This document shows positions 45,185 to 54,717 of a DNA stretch of 64,000 bases, in pieces. The stretch's first letter is position 1. Every line of letters starts with the position of its first letter. The translations under genes and the position numbers were made by a program. The stretch is from the NCBI RefSeq assembly GCF_012927325.1, contig NZ_JABBGI010000014.1, forward strand, positions 1 to 64,000, written 5' to 3'. The notes beneath the pieces were generated by a model. That model was not told the DNA's origin. It saw only the letters and a program-made list of their open reading frames with translations, and did no database searches. This DNA is from Chryseobacterium antibioticum (GTDB taxonomy: Bacteria > Bacteroidota > Bacteroidia > Flavobacteriales > Weeksellaceae).

Positions 45185-45378
45185 TAATAATTTACCAATT
45201 GCCAATTTGAATGGTTGTGCTTATGACGAATTTGGTATAACGAATTGTACTATTTGCCATAAGAGTTTGAATGGTGAATTTTGCTTCGCAAGTGAAGAGT
45301 GAATCTGTAAGCATGAGAGAAAATTCACGGCGAAGCCAATTGACAGCGCAGCTAATTGTCAATTGACCAAGTAATTTG
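45185..45378. repeat. Dispersed repeat rich in AATTGAC/CAATTG units
   Basis: Contains ACCAATTGCCAATTTG, AATGGTGAATTTTGC, AAAATTCACGGCG and AGCTAATTGTCAATTGACC, partly inverted. A short minus-strand frame (45192-45383) in it has no protein-like features. Similar GTGAATTGTCAAT units occur at 62.69 kb. Confidence 0.55.
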
Positions 45379-45385
45379 TTCACAA

Positions 45386-45413
45386 AAAAAGCCCCATAAA
45401 AATGAGGCTTTTT
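45386..45413 (-). terminator. Terminator of the porU-porV transcript
   Basis: AAAAAGCC (45386-45393) pairs with GGCTTTTT (45406-45413) around a CCATAAAAATGA loop, with an A run on the minus-strand 3' side. It lies about 20 bases after the porV stop. Confidence 0.75.
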
Positions 45414-45433
45414 GATTTGAGGTATTTAATATC

Positions 45434-46597
45434 TTAATTATCTACATTAGATGTTTCGTCACCAATGTTCCAGGTAAGACCGAAACGAAGGGTGTTATCC
45501 AAAGCAGTATTGATTTTTGACATATTGATCAGATAAGAAATATCAAGTCCGAAAGAACGGTATTTCAATCCGATACCTGCTGTAGCGAACTGTCTTGCTC
45601 CCTGCTCTTCGCTTTCATGGAAGTAACCTGTTCTTACAGCAAATGCATTGTCATAAGAATATTCTAAAGCACCACTGTACATGATACTGTTTTTATTTTT
45701 GAAAGATTTTCCAATACCGGCGATAGGTCCCACGTTTGGAATCTCATATCTTGGCTGTCTTGTATTAGGATCTATTCCTACATATTCTGATCCTGGAACC
45801 AAGATCTTCGAACCTTCTACGCTTAGCCCGATCTTGTTCATGTCATCTAAATACATATCATACCCAAGTCCCAATCTTGCCATTGTAGGCAGATAAGATC
45901 TTGATTCTTCATTTCCGGTATAGTCTAATTTCGGACCCAGGTTCTGAACAGCGAAACCAGCGTTAACTTTTCCGTCATACCCTCCGAAACTGGAGAATCT
46001 TTGAGAAGTATAGTATCCTGAAACGTCTACTGCAAAAGAGTTGGCAGCTTTAAGAGTTGTATCTGTGTTGAAACCTCCGGCTAAATCAGAACGAATGAAT
46101 CTACCGGTAACGGCCATTGAGTAAGAATCAGAAAGTTTCAGACCGTAAGCAACGTCGATAGAGAATTCGTTAGGTTTTGATGTACCCATGGAAGTTACCT
46201 CTGAACCTACTAACTGAGTAAGGTCTACTTCACCCATGTTGAAATAATAGATACTCGCAGAGATGGTAGATCTTTCTTCCTGTCCTAAGAATTTATGGAA
46301 CGCACCATATAGTAAAAATACGTCATTGGTAAGTTTCCCCATATAAGGCGTATAGTTAAGACCTACGGAAGAACTTGTTCTGCTAAAAGGATATTTTGCA
46401 GCATTCCAGAATTGTGAAAACGCATCCGGAGAGGTTACAACCCCCTGGTCTCCCATACCTCCAGCTCTTGCATCAGGTGCAATTCTTAGAAAAGGAGCTC
46501 CGGTCAATACTGGATTTATCTTACTTAAATCTTGCGAATAGCCTAAAAAACCAGCACTTAAACCAAATCCCAAAAGCAGTTTAGTAGTTAAATTCAT
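45434..46597 (-). CDS. porV: Type IX secretion system outer membrane channel protein PorV
   Basis: A 387-residue outer membrane beta-barrel (FadL fold) with signal peptide cut after FLGYSQ. The mature start DLSKINPVLTGAPFLRIAPD and ARAGGMGDQGV are diagnostic of PorV, which shuttles T9SS substrates from the translocon. The C-terminus ends in a barrel strand with FGLTWNIGDE. It follows porU on the minus strand with a 59-base gap, so they are likely co-transcribed. The order porU-porV with gldJ divergent is the known Flavobacteriia synteny. Confidence 0.95.
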   Translation of the reverse strand: MNLTTKLLLGFGLSAGFLGYSQDLSKINPVLTGAPFLRIAPDARAGGMGDQGVVTSPDAFSQFWNAAKYPFSRTSSSVGLNYTPYMGKLTNDVFLLYGAFHKFLGQEERSTISASIYYFNMGEVDLTQLVGSEVTSMGTSKPNEFSIDVAYGLKLSDSYSMAVTGRFIRSDLAGGFNTDTTLKAANSFAVDVSGYYTSQRFSSFGGYDGKVNAGFAVQNLGPKLDYTGNEESRSYLPTMARLGLGYDMYLDDMNKIGLSVEGSKILVPGSEYVGIDPNTRQPRYEIPNVGPIAGIGKSFKNKNSIMYSGALEYSYDNAFAVRTGYFHESEEQGARQFATAGIGLKYRSFGLDISYLINMSKINTALDNTLRFGLTWNIGDETSNVDN

Positions 46598-46656
46598 ATG
46601 TTGTCTTTTATATATTATCAGTTTTTTATAAAAATTGTTATCTATGTATTATTTAA

Positions 46657-49600
46657 TTATTTCAAAAGTACCATTTTTTCTACAGCTGTAGCACTTCCTT
46701 TGCATTTTTCTTGATTTTGACTTTTTGCAAATATCTTAAAAATATACGTACCTTTTGCAACAGTTGACCCAAAATCGTCTCTTCCGTCCCATTCTATTGC
46801 CTGACGTGGTGTTCTAAAGCCCTGTAGGAACGGTTCTGCAACTACCGGCTGAGATAATGTTCTTACTAATTTTCCTGTTATCGTGTAAATCTGAACATTT
46901 ACATCCAGAATATCATCGCAGTTATGTTCAAACTGGATGTACGTTTTATTGGTAAATGGATTCGGCCAGTTCAATGGTCTGTTAATAATCAGATGTTGAT
47001 CAGCTTCATCCTTAACTTCAAAGTTTAACGTAGCAGTTGTCGAATTATTGTTTATGTCCCAAACTTTAAATGTTAATTGGTGTTGTCCTATCGCCAGGTT
47101 TCTGAAAGGGTAGGTTACATTCCCTTTCTGGTAGTCGGCAAGACTAGGATTCAGACATCCGTTTCCTTCACCTGAAGTAAAGAAGTCATTCAGAACAACA
47201 GTATTGATGATTTGGCCATCAAGATACACTGTAATATCGTGACCTACACCAGATCCAGTAGAGTTGATTCCTGTATCGTCTGTAACGCAAGCTAAAAGCA
47301 TAGGGTTCTGATTCGTGATTCCACCGTCTGCAAAGTTTGTATTGTTCATATACAGTCTTACTTTTGGAGGTTCATTATCATTAATTCCATTTGGATTGAT
47401 GTCTCCTACCTGTACAGCCTGATTGTTAAATACATCTGTTGCTTTGTTATCAGCATATCCCAATATTCTTCCTTGTCCTACAGCATAGTTGATATCCTTA
47501 GGAACATAGAATTCCACGTTGAATACTCCGTTTACTGCAGTTCCCGAAGCTTTAACGATAGCACTTCCTTCTTCTGTATAATCCATGACAGGAGATAGAA
47601 CTCCGTCGTTATTCAGGGTCTTCTTATTTAATCTCTTATCAAAAATATTGATAGAAACCCTTCCGTTGAAAGTTGTATTAAGAGTTCCATTAGGATTGTT
47701 GATATGTCCTTTCACTTTAATAAAGTCCAAACCTCTGATCAGTCCCGGAACCGGTGATTCAATACCATCGATCACAAGTTGTCTCTGAGGTCTGCTTAAT
47801 TTCATAGCAGGATCACCAAGGAAGTTAACCTTCAGGTGGTCGATATTGGCTCCTTTTTGTTTTTTAGCATTTAAATGAGCATATCCTAAAGTTTCAAAAT
47901 CATCATTGATCAACTTGAAAATATTCTTTGTGTAAGTATCTGTAAAGAGACGCCCATAGTCTACCCCAATGGCACGGCTTGATGTAATCATGGCAGCAGC
48001 ACCTCCTTGTTTCAGTTTAATAAACTGTTCTCCCGCAGAAGAAGTACCCGGTTCATCCCATAATGTAAATTCACAAGTGATAGTAGATACAAATGGAAAT
48101 CTGCTGTATACATTTGAGAAGTTATTAGAATTCTGGATCTCTGTACTGGTCAACACCCTTTCCTGAGCCCATCCGTTGATACCTCCATGTCCGAAATAGA
48201 ATAGATACAAGCTGTTTCCGATGTCATTTGAAATAGCCTGAGTCACTTGAGGGAATCTTTGTCCCGCTGCAGTACTTTGAGCCTGGAAAGCATCCATATA
48301 TAACTTTCTTACGTTGTATTCTTTTAGTTCCACCTGACCCGGTTGTTCAAAAATAGTTGACAGCGTATTATTCATTACTTCGTGGAAAGGACTTCCGCCA
48401 TCCTTATCATCATCTACAACAAAGTCAACCTTCATACGCCATTCTCCAAAAGGAGTGGACTGTCCAGGTAAAGCATTGTAATAGGCGAGCGTTTTGTTCA
48501 TCATATTTCCAGCTTCAGTTACGTTAGCCGCCGGAATTCTTCCTACAGGAACATCTGGTAGATTATTTTCAATGAACGCTGTTGTCTGGGGCTGCGTCAT
48601 TACAATATAGTCATCCGTAACAAAAGAACCCACAAAGTCTGCAGAATTCTCTCCCTGATAGCTGGAAACTATATTGGAATTACCGGAGATTCTGTTTTTA
48701 TAATCATAGGAGGCATCCCCAAAAATAAACACATATTTAAGCCTGGCACTGTTGTTAAGTTTTGTTACGAAATCTCTTATAGCAGTAAGATCTCTGCTTC
48801 CGCTTCCAAATTCGTTATAGATTTTAGTGGCATCTACGATTTCCACTGTATAATTATTTTTGGTCTGGTGATAGCTGGCTAGTCTTTGCGCTTGCCCCAT
48901 CATTTCAGGAACAGTAATGATAAGATAATCTACATTCTGCAGCCCGGAAAGATTCTGATTGGCGATTCTTTCCACAAACTGAGGGTTATAAGCCGCGTCG
49001 GCACGGAAAGCAACAAATTCATTATTAAAATTGGGATCAGAGGTAAGATAACCGAAATTAAAGTTACCTGCACCTGCTTTGTTTACTCTTCTGTTGGCAT
49101 TCGTAATGTCAGTTACATCCCATACCTGCTCAAGGTTTGTTGCATTGGAAATACCGAAGCCATAATTGGTATTGGTTCCACTGGCAAGTGAGAAATCCCT
49201 GAAACTCATCTGTGATCCATTGAACGTAAGATTTTCCTTATATTGTACTTCCACATAATCGAAGTGGAAAGTTCCATTCGGATTTAAAGAGATATTAGGA
49301 GAGTAGTTAAAGGTAATTTGGTTTCCATTCAGATTAGATATGGTACCATCGTATTTCAGCTGGTAAAAATCATAGCTATATGTCGCGGTGTTGTCAGGTA
49401 CATTCTGTGTGACCGGATTTAGATTATTGATTTTAAATTCTACAGTATTCTTCTGTGATCTGTAACCCACTACCTGAGTTCTGTATTTTATAATATCACC
49501 TGCCTGTATTGGCGAACTGGTAGTAAAAGTAACCACCTTATCCGTTGTGAATGGTGCTTCTTCTACCCAAATTCTTCCTACTTTTAAAAGATTCTTTTGG

Positions 49601-50556
49601 TCATTGTTGATCACCTGGTAATTATCATACCTCGTAATTAAAGCACCTGCCGGAAGGTTGGCATCTACAGGCTGTACTCTTTTACCGGCGCCTTTGTCGA
49701 AATTGATGAAATAGTATGAGAAATCTTCGTAGATATTTTTCAGATTATTACTTTGGTCAGTTCTCGTATCAGTTCTTTTGAAACCGTTTCCGTTTGATTG
49801 ATCATAAAGATTGTATCCGTTTGGCCCCTGAGCATAGAAAAGAGCATAATCTCCGTCATTCCATACACCATCATCTTCACCCACTACCTGAATGGCATTT
49901 TCCTGAAGCGCGCTGTATTTTGTATCCTGATTGTGTTCAGGAAGCATTACACCACCATTTCCGTAAATTCTGAAATTTTTAGGATTTACGGAAGCAGGGT
50001 TAATGCCGTTATCTTTTAAAAACTGTGTAGTAATTTTAAATACTCCTGATCTGTCTACTTTAATCTTATAGAAGCCGCCACTTGAAAGAGGGTTGGCTGT
50101 GCTTCCCACTTTGTTTGCATTTACAGATCCGAAATTGTTGGGAGATGCCGTTTCAGAAATACTGAATGAGGAAAGTCTCTGGACACGCCCTTTTACATTC
50201 TTGAATAAAGATACACTTACACTCGCATATCTTTCTCCTTCCAGAGTGTAGTAAGCGATGTCGGCAATATCATAATCCGGTAATCTTCCCTTGTCAAGAT
50301 CATAGAGATCTTTATTGGAAACACTTTCCCACGCAAGGTCGGAAACTTTCAGCTGCTTTTCTCCTATTTTTTGTTTAGTGATGATAAAAACGTTATTTTG
50401 GCTGAACGAAAAACCTTCATTTTTGAAATTTGGAAGAGTTAATTTTGTGTCACCAAAATCTTGGATTTTAGAGCCTTCCCATTCTATGGCTTTTCTCTGG
50501 GCCCAAAGTGTTGATACAAAAGAGAATAGTAATAAAAAGGTGATTTTTTGTTTCAT
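46657..50556 (-). CDS. porU: Type IX secretion system sortase PorU
   Basis: A 1299-residue secreted cysteine protease of the gingipain-like C25 family, the cell-surface sortase that removes C-terminal domains of T9SS cargo and attaches it. The signal peptide is MKQKITFLLLFSFVSTLWAQ. The catalytic region carries YFGHGGINGW (His, around residue 788) and STITCEFTLWDEPG (Cys, around residue 827). The C-terminus has NWPNPFTNKT and GTYIFKIF, matching Por secretion type-A domains. It sits upstream of porV on the minus strand, divergent from gldJ. Confidence 0.95.
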   Translation of the reverse strand: MKQKITFLLLFSFVSTLWAQRKAIEWEGSKIQDFGDTKLTLPNFKNEGFSFSQNNVFIITKQKIGEKQLKVSDLAWESVSNKDLYDLDKGRLPDYDIADIAYYTLEGERYASVSVSLFKNVKGRVQRLSSFSISETASPNNFGSVNANKVGSTANPLSSGGFYKIKVDRSGVFKITTQFLKDNGINPASVNPKNFRIYGNGGVMLPEHNQDTKYSALQENAIQVVGEDDGVWNDGDYALFYAQGPNGYNLYDQSNGNGFKRTDTRTDQSNNLKNIYEDFSYYFINFDKGAGKRVQPVDANLPAGALITRYDNYQVINNDQKNLLKVGRIWVEEAPFTTDKVVTFTTSSPIQAGDIIKYRTQVVGYRSQKNTVEFKINNLNPVTQNVPDNTATYSYDFYQLKYDGTISNLNGNQITFNYSPNISLNPNGTFHFDYVEVQYKENLTFNGSQMSFRDFSLASGTNTNYGFGISNATNLEQVWDVTDITNANRRVNKAGAGNFNFGYLTSDPNFNNEFVAFRADAAYNPQFVERIANQNLSGLQNVDYLIITVPEMMGQAQRLASYHQTKNNYTVEIVDATKIYNEFGSGSRDLTAIRDFVTKLNNSARLKYVFIFGDASYDYKNRISGNSNIVSSYQGENSADFVGSFVTDDYIVMTQPQTTAFIENNLPDVPVGRIPAANVTEAGNMMNKTLAYYNALPGQSTPFGEWRMKVDFVVDDDKDGGSPFHEVMNNTLSTIFEQPGQVELKEYNVRKLYMDAFQAQSTAAGQRFPQVTQAISNDIGNSLYLFYFGHGGINGWAQERVLTSTEIQNSNNFSNVYSRFPFVSTITCEFTLWDEPGTSSAGEQFIKLKQGGAAAMITSSRAIGVDYGRLFTDTYTKNIFKLINDDFETLGYAHLNAKKQKGANIDHLKVNFLGDPAMKLSRPQRQLVIDGIESPVPGLIRGLDFIKVKGHINNPNGTLNTTFNGRVSINIFDKRLNKKTLNNDGVLSPVMDYTEEGSAIVKASGTAVNGVFNVEFYVPKDINYAVGQGRILGYADNKATDVFNNQAVQVGDINPNGINDNEPPKVRLYMNNTNFADGGITNQNPMLLACVTDDTGINSTGSGVGHDITVYLDGQIINTVVLNDFFTSGEGNGCLNPSLADYQKGNVTYPFRNLAIGQHQLTFKVWDINNNSTTATLNFEVKDEADQHLIINRPLNWPNPFTNKTYIQFEHNCDDILDVNVQIYTITGKLVRTLSQPVVAEPFLQGFRTPRQAIEWDGRDDFGSTVAKGTYIFKIFAKSQNQEKCKGSATAVEKMVLLK

Positions 50557-50720
50557 GTTTATTATTGAAATTTCTGAATTACAAATAAAATGAAAATTTT
50601 AGAATTAAATTGTGATACAATAAAATTAATTTGTTAACGTTTTTCAAAAAAATCAAATGTTTACTTGATTTATTGAATAATTTATTTTTTCTTTGTACTT
50701 TGAAAATATTTATATCGACT

Positions 50721-52322
50721 ATGAAAAAACTAAAGTTATTTTCATTAATAGCATTAAGTTCTACACTTGCATTAACCAGCTGTGGCGGATCAGGTACCAG
50801 CAAAGGAGGCGGTACTAAAAAATTTGTCAGCAAGACGGGTTGGAAACCAAACGAAAAACAAGGTTGGTTTTTTGCAGGAAAGCAACAAAAGCAGAAGGGG
50901 TGGCCAGGAATGGTATATGTAGAAGGTGGAACTTTTACAATGGGATTAGTGAAGGATGATGTGATGCATGATTGGAATAACACACCGCGCAGAATGCAGG
51001 TAAGTTCATTCTTTATCGGAGAAACAGAAATTACTAACTACGAATACCGCGAATACCTTACATGGTTGAAGTACGTATTCCCTCCAAGTGACCCTAGCTT
51101 TAAAGAGATCTACAACGGTGCCCTGCCAGATACTCTTTTATGGGATAATAAATTAGCTAGAAACGATTATAATGAAACGTATCTGCGTTCGCCAGAATTC
51201 GATTACTACCCGGTAGTAGGCGTTTCCTGGACTCAGGCAAACAGATATTGTGAATGGCTTACAGACAGAGCGAATGAAAAAGCTTTAATGCAAGCCGGAA
51301 TTATTGCTAAAGATTTGTATATCAACGAATCCAATAACCAAGGAGGAACAGCATTTAACATGGATAAATTCAAATCGAATGATCCGGAAATGCAGGGATA
51401 TATCAACGAGAAAAGAATGCAGCAAAAATCTGGTATGAAAACAACCAACCAGAGACTTCTTTCTGCAAACAGAGCACCAAACTCTTCAATGGTTCAGAAG
51501 TTCAGACTTCCTACCGAAGTGGAATGGGAATATGCAGCTCTTGGTATGGCTAAAAACAGAGAATACAACCAATATCTTGGTAAAAAACCTGAAATTGAAA
51601 GATTAAGAGGTACCAAAGGAAAAGATAAAGGAATGTTCCTTGAAAACTTCAAAATGGGTACAGGTGACTATTCAGGTATCGCAGGATGGAAAAATGACGG
51701 AGCTGCACAAACTGCAGACGTAAGACAATATCCATCTAATGATCTTGGAATCTACGGTATGTACGGAAACGTTTCTGAATGGACGGCTGACGTATACAGA
51801 CCTATCATTGACGAAGATTTCAACGACTTCAATTACTATAGAGGAAACATGCCTCAGGCTGTTGTAAGAAACGGTGACGGAACTTACAAAATGATCGACG
51901 AAGGAACTATCAAGTATGATACGTTAGCCGACGGAAGATTGGTTTATAAAGGACTTCCAGGACAGTTTGAAAGAGAAACTATCGCTGACTACAGAAACTA
52001 CAGAGATGGAGACAGACAGTCTTCTTTAGAATACTACAGAACTTCAGACTCATCTGATACTTATAATATGTACAATGCTCCTCAGAAGAGATTTGTAGTA
52101 GATGCAGGAGGAAGAGTAAAACTTCAGAAAGATACTAAAGACAGAACGTCAGCAATGTCTAACGATGTAAGAGTTGTAAAAGGTGGTTCTTGGCAGGATA
52201 CAGCATATTGGTTGGATCCGGGACAAAGAAGATACAAAAGCCAAGGCAAAGCTTACGGATGGATCGGCTTCCGTGTTGCACAGGATGCTAGAGTTAACGA
52301 CAAGAGCAGAACTAGAAGATAA
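50721..52322 (+). CDS. gldJ: Gliding motility lipoprotein GldJ
   Basis: A 533-residue outer membrane lipoprotein needed for the T9SS/gliding machinery. The frame is open from 50631, but the signal begins at MKKLKLFSLIALSS (ATG 50721), with lipobox LTSC and GGSGTSKGGG after it. The body is a sulfatase-modifying-factor (FGE) fold: MVYVEGGTFTMGL, VVGVSWTQANRYCEWL, FRLPTEVEWEYAAL and VVKGGSWQDTAYWLD. A terminator follows. It is divergent from porU, a conserved neighbour pair. Confidence 0.95.
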   Translation: MKKLKLFSLIALSSTLALTSCGGSGTSKGGGTKKFVSKTGWKPNEKQGWFFAGKQQKQKGWPGMVYVEGGTFTMGLVKDDVMHDWNNTPRRMQVSSFFIGETEITNYEYREYLTWLKYVFPPSDPSFKEIYNGALPDTLLWDNKLARNDYNETYLRSPEFDYYPVVGVSWTQANRYCEWLTDRANEKALMQAGIIAKDLYINESNNQGGTAFNMDKFKSNDPEMQGYINEKRMQQKSGMKTTNQRLLSANRAPNSSMVQKFRLPTEVEWEYAALGMAKNREYNQYLGKKPEIERLRGTKGKDKGMFLENFKMGTGDYSGIAGWKNDGAAQTADVRQYPSNDLGIYGMYGNVSEWTADVYRPIIDEDFNDFNYYRGNMPQAVVRNGDGTYKMIDEGTIKYDTLADGRLVYKGLPGQFERETIADYRNYRDGDRQSSLEYYRTSDSSDTYNMYNAPQKRFVVDAGGRVKLQKDTKDRTSAMSNDVRVVKGGSWQDTAYWLDPGQRRYKSQGKAYGWIGFRVAQDARVNDKSRTRR

Positions 52323-52340
52323 TATTATCAAAATACTTAT

Positions 52341-52373
52341 AAAAAACCTTCCGGATTTCCGGAAGGTTTTTTT
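52341..52373 (+). terminator. Terminator after gldJ
   Basis: ACCTTCCGGA (52346-52355) pairs with TCCGGAAGGT (52358-52367) with a T tail. An A run on the left side makes it partly bidirectional. Confidence 0.85.
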
Positions 52374-52380
52374 ATTTTTG
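52373..52380 (+). promoter_or_regulatory. -7 box directly before murF
   Basis: TATTTTTG ends four bases before the murF ATG at 52385, so a start site near the A of ATG (leaderless mRNA) is predicted. It follows the gldJ terminator's T run, so chance similarity is possible. Confidence 0.4.
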
Positions 52381-52384
52381 AACT

Positions 52385-53656
52385 ATGAATATAGAACAGT
52401 TTTATCCTTTATTTTTAAAGTCAGATAAAGTGACGATCGACAGCAGAAAAGTCGGAAAGAATGATATCTTCTTCGCCTTTTCCGGTGATAACTTCAATGC
52501 TGCAACTTTTGCAGAAAAAGCCGCTGACGAGGGAGCTCTGGCTGTGATTGTGGAGCAGCAGGAATTTGAAAATAAGGACAAAAACATTTTCTATGTTCCT
52601 TCTACACTGGAATTCCTTCAGCAGCTTGCAGTTCATCATAGAAATCACCTTAAAATTCCCGTGATCGGGCTTACGGGAAGCAACGGAAAGACCACCACCA
52701 AAGAGATTATACACGCCGTGCTTTCACAGAAATTCAATGTACAGTATACTTTTGGAAATTTGAATAATCATATTGGAGTTCCGCTGACCATTCTTTCCAT
52801 TAAACCTGAACATGAAATGGCTGTCATAGAAATGGGAGCCAATCACCAGAAAGAAATAGAACTTTTATGTACTATTTCGCAGCCGGATTTTGGATATATT
52901 ACCAACTTTGGGAAAGCTCATTTAGAAGGCTTCGGTGGATTTGAAGGCGTGATCAAAGGAAAGTCTGAGCTTTATGATTATTTGAAAAACCATCACAACA
53001 CGATTATAGTCAATGAAAATGATCCTATTCAGGTAGAAAAAACTGAAAACTATACACCCAAAATTACCTTTGGAAAAGAGAATTCAGATTATCAGTTCGG
53101 ATTGTTTTCAGAAGACCATTTTGTAGGGTTACAATATCAGGAAATGAAAGCGGTTTCAAAACTGACGGGAGAATATAATTTCACCAATTTATGCGCAGCT
53201 GCTAGCCTCGGACTTCACTTCGGAATCGGCTTTGAAAAAATTAAGCAGGCTGTTGAAAACTATACTCCGACGAATATGCGTTCACAGGTCGTGAAAAAAG
53301 AAGGCAGAACATTAGTACTGGATACGTACAATGCCAATCCAAGCTCTATGACGGCTTCTCTGCACAACTTTGTTACGTTTGAAGGACGTAAGACTATCAT
53401 CATCGGTGATATGCTTGAATTGGGGGAGGAAAGTGAGAAAGAGCATCAGAATATCTTAAAACTTGCCCAGGAATTGGCTTTTGACCAAATCATTACCGTA
53501 GGAAAGCATTTTAAATCAGTCAATCCCTCAGCATTGTCTTTTGACAATACTGCAGAACTGATAGGATATCTTCAGCAGAATACCATTCATTCTGAAAATA
53601 TTCTGTTAAAAGGTTCAAGAGGAATTGCCCTTGAAAAAGCAATAGAATTTATTTAA
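52385..53656 (+). CDS. murF: UDP-N-acetylmuramoyl-tripeptide--D-alanyl-D-alanine ligase
   Basis: A 423-residue Mur ligase that adds D-Ala-D-Ala to the peptidoglycan precursor. The ATP-binding loop is GLTGSNGKTTTKEI (residues about 96-109). AVIEMGANHQKEIELLC and LDTYNANPSSM fit MurF. The domain order (N-terminal UDP, central ATP, C-terminal) and length match the family. The 3' end overlaps the convergent NUDIX gene by eight bases. Confidence 0.93.
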   Translation: MNIEQFYPLFLKSDKVTIDSRKVGKNDIFFAFSGDNFNAATFAEKAADEGALAVIVEQQEFENKDKNIFYVPSTLEFLQQLAVHHRNHLKIPVIGLTGSNGKTTTKEIIHAVLSQKFNVQYTFGNLNNHIGVPLTILSIKPEHEMAVIEMGANHQKEIELLCTISQPDFGYITNFGKAHLEGFGGFEGVIKGKSELYDYLKNHHNTIIVNENDPIQVEKTENYTPKITFGKENSDYQFGLFSEDHFVGLQYQEMKAVSKLTGEYNFTNLCAAASLGLHFGIGFEKIKQAVENYTPTNMRSQVVKKEGRTLVLDTYNANPSSMTASLHNFVTFEGRKTIIIGDMLELGEESEKEHQNILKLAQELAFDQIITVGKHFKSVNPSALSFDNTAELIGYLQQNTIHSENILLKGSRGIALEKAIEFI

Positions 53657-54260
53657 GCTTTAAATTCCAGAAATCTTTTACGATAAGCTTAATATTCTGG
53701 AAAGTACTTGGGAAAACTTCCTCCTCAATTTGGGCGGTGTTTTTCCAGGCCACTTCCGTAATTCCCTCCTCAATCTGAGGTTTTGAGGTATCTTCACCAT
53801 CGAAGTTCATTTCAAACCAATGGGTGCATTTCAGAATCTTTTCACCGTTTCTTTCGATATAAATATGGTAAGTGGTGTTGATGAACTCTACCAGGTCTAC
53901 ATCTTTCAGGCCGGTTTCTTCTTCAATCTCTCTTACGGCAGATTCTTCGCGTGATTCGCCTTTTTCCATCTTACCCTTGGGAAGATCCCATTTACCTAAT
54001 CTTTTAATGAAAAGAAGGTCTCCCTGAGGATTGCTGACAAGTCCTCCTGCCGCTTCTATGATCCTGAAAAGCTTTTGGAACTCTTTCCAGATCTCTTCAA
54101 TATTCTCACCGAAAACATTCAGCTCTTTTACTGAAGTGTTCTCCAAAAGATCTAGCGCAATCTCTAAAGTTGTGAAACTTTCGAACCTGAGATCTTTTTC
54201 AAGATTCCCGGGATGCTTAGATACTAATAATTTTTTTTCGTTCACAAAAACTTTATACAT
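53649..54260 (-). CDS. NUDIX hydrolase
   Basis: A 203-residue hydrolase. The Nudix box is GKMEKGESREESAVREIEEE (plus TG) near residue 95, with all conserved Gly/Glu/Arg positions. The N-terminal ~65 residues form an extra domain before LFIKRLGKWDLPKGK, as in some Bacteroidetes NUDIX proteins. Substrate is not assigned. Its start region overlaps the promoter of the divergent SRPBCC gene. Confidence 0.9.
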   Translation of the reverse strand: MYKVFVNEKKLLVSKHPGNLEKDLRFESFTTLEIALDLLENTSVKELNVFGENIEEIWKEFQKLFRIIEAAGGLVSNPQGDLLFIKRLGKWDLPKGKMEKGESREESAVREIEEETGLKDVDLVEFINTTYHIYIERNGEKILKCTHWFEMNFDGEDTSKPQIEEGITEVAWKNTAQIEEEVFPSTFQNIKLIVKDFWNLKLK

Positions 54261-54263
54261 TTG
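54256..54263 (+). promoter_or_regulatory. -7 box for the SRPBCC gene, overlapping the NUDIX start
   Basis: TACATTTG (54256-54263) covers the minus-strand NUDIX start codon (54258-54260) and precedes the SRPBCC ATG at 54297. Confidence 0.5.
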
Positions 54264-54284
54264 TAAGAATTAAGAATTTAAATA

Positions 54285-54292
54285 CAAAAATA
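54285..54292 (-). promoter_or_regulatory. -7 box for the NUDIX gene
   Basis: TATTTTTG on the minus strand (CAAAAATA on the plus strand), 25 bases upstream of the NUDIX ATG at 54260. It interleaves with the opposite promoter in a 36-base gap. Confidence 0.45.
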
Positions 54293-54296
54293 AAAA

Positions 54297-54686
54297 ATGA
54301 ATTTAGAAGGACGAAAAATTATTGTCAATAAATCATCTAAAGATTTGTCTGAATTGTTGAAATCACCTGAAAACTATAAAGATTTTATGCCGGATGGTCT
54401 TCAGAAATTTGAAACAAGAGATAACGGGTTCAAATTCGGTCTTCAGGGAATGCCGGAAATCGCGTTGAAAATAGATGAAGTGGATGAGCAGAAAGCTGTT
54501 TTAAAGTCAGCAAGCTCAAGTCTTGACTTTACATTAACAGCCACTTTAAATCCTATCAACGAAAACCAGACTGAAGTTCAGATGCTTTTTGAAGGAAAAT
54601 TCAATCCTTTTATCAAAATGATGGTAGAAAAACCACTTCAGAACTTTATCAATACACTGACAGATAAGATCGAAGCTTACAAATAA
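54297..54686 (+). CDS. SRPBCC family protein
   Basis: A 129-residue START/SRPBCC-like lipid-binding fold protein. MNLEGRKIIVNKSSKDLSEL and LKSPENYKDFMPDG are typical of the Bacteroidetes SRPBCC group, and LTATLNPINENQTEVQMLFEG continues the beta sheet. The fold has a hydrophobic pocket, so a lipid or small-molecule ligand is likely (inference). A terminator follows. Confidence 0.82.
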   Translation: MNLEGRKIIVNKSSKDLSELLKSPENYKDFMPDGLQKFETRDNGFKFGLQGMPEIALKIDEVDEQKAVLKSASSSLDFTLTATLNPINENQTEVQMLFEGKFNPFIKMMVEKPLQNFINTLTDKIEAYK

Positions 54687-54691
54687 TAACT

Positions 54692-54717
54692 AAACCTTCA
54701 GCAATGAAGGTTTTTTT
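54692..54717 (+). terminator. Terminator after the SRPBCC gene
   Basis: AAACCTTCA (54692-54700) pairs with TGAAGGTTT (54705-54713), followed by a T run. It is convergent with anmK. Confidence 0.8.

Larger units (their letters stand above)
45108..45433. other. Repeat-rich gap with terminator of porV
   Basis: The 326-base gap holds a dispersed repeat (45185-45378) and a hairpin terminator (45386-45413) and no credible gene. Confidence 0.5.

Noticed and set aside
45192..45383. A 63-codon minus-strand frame after porV
   Set aside because: It lies in a dispersed repeat with AATTGAC units and has no protein-like features.
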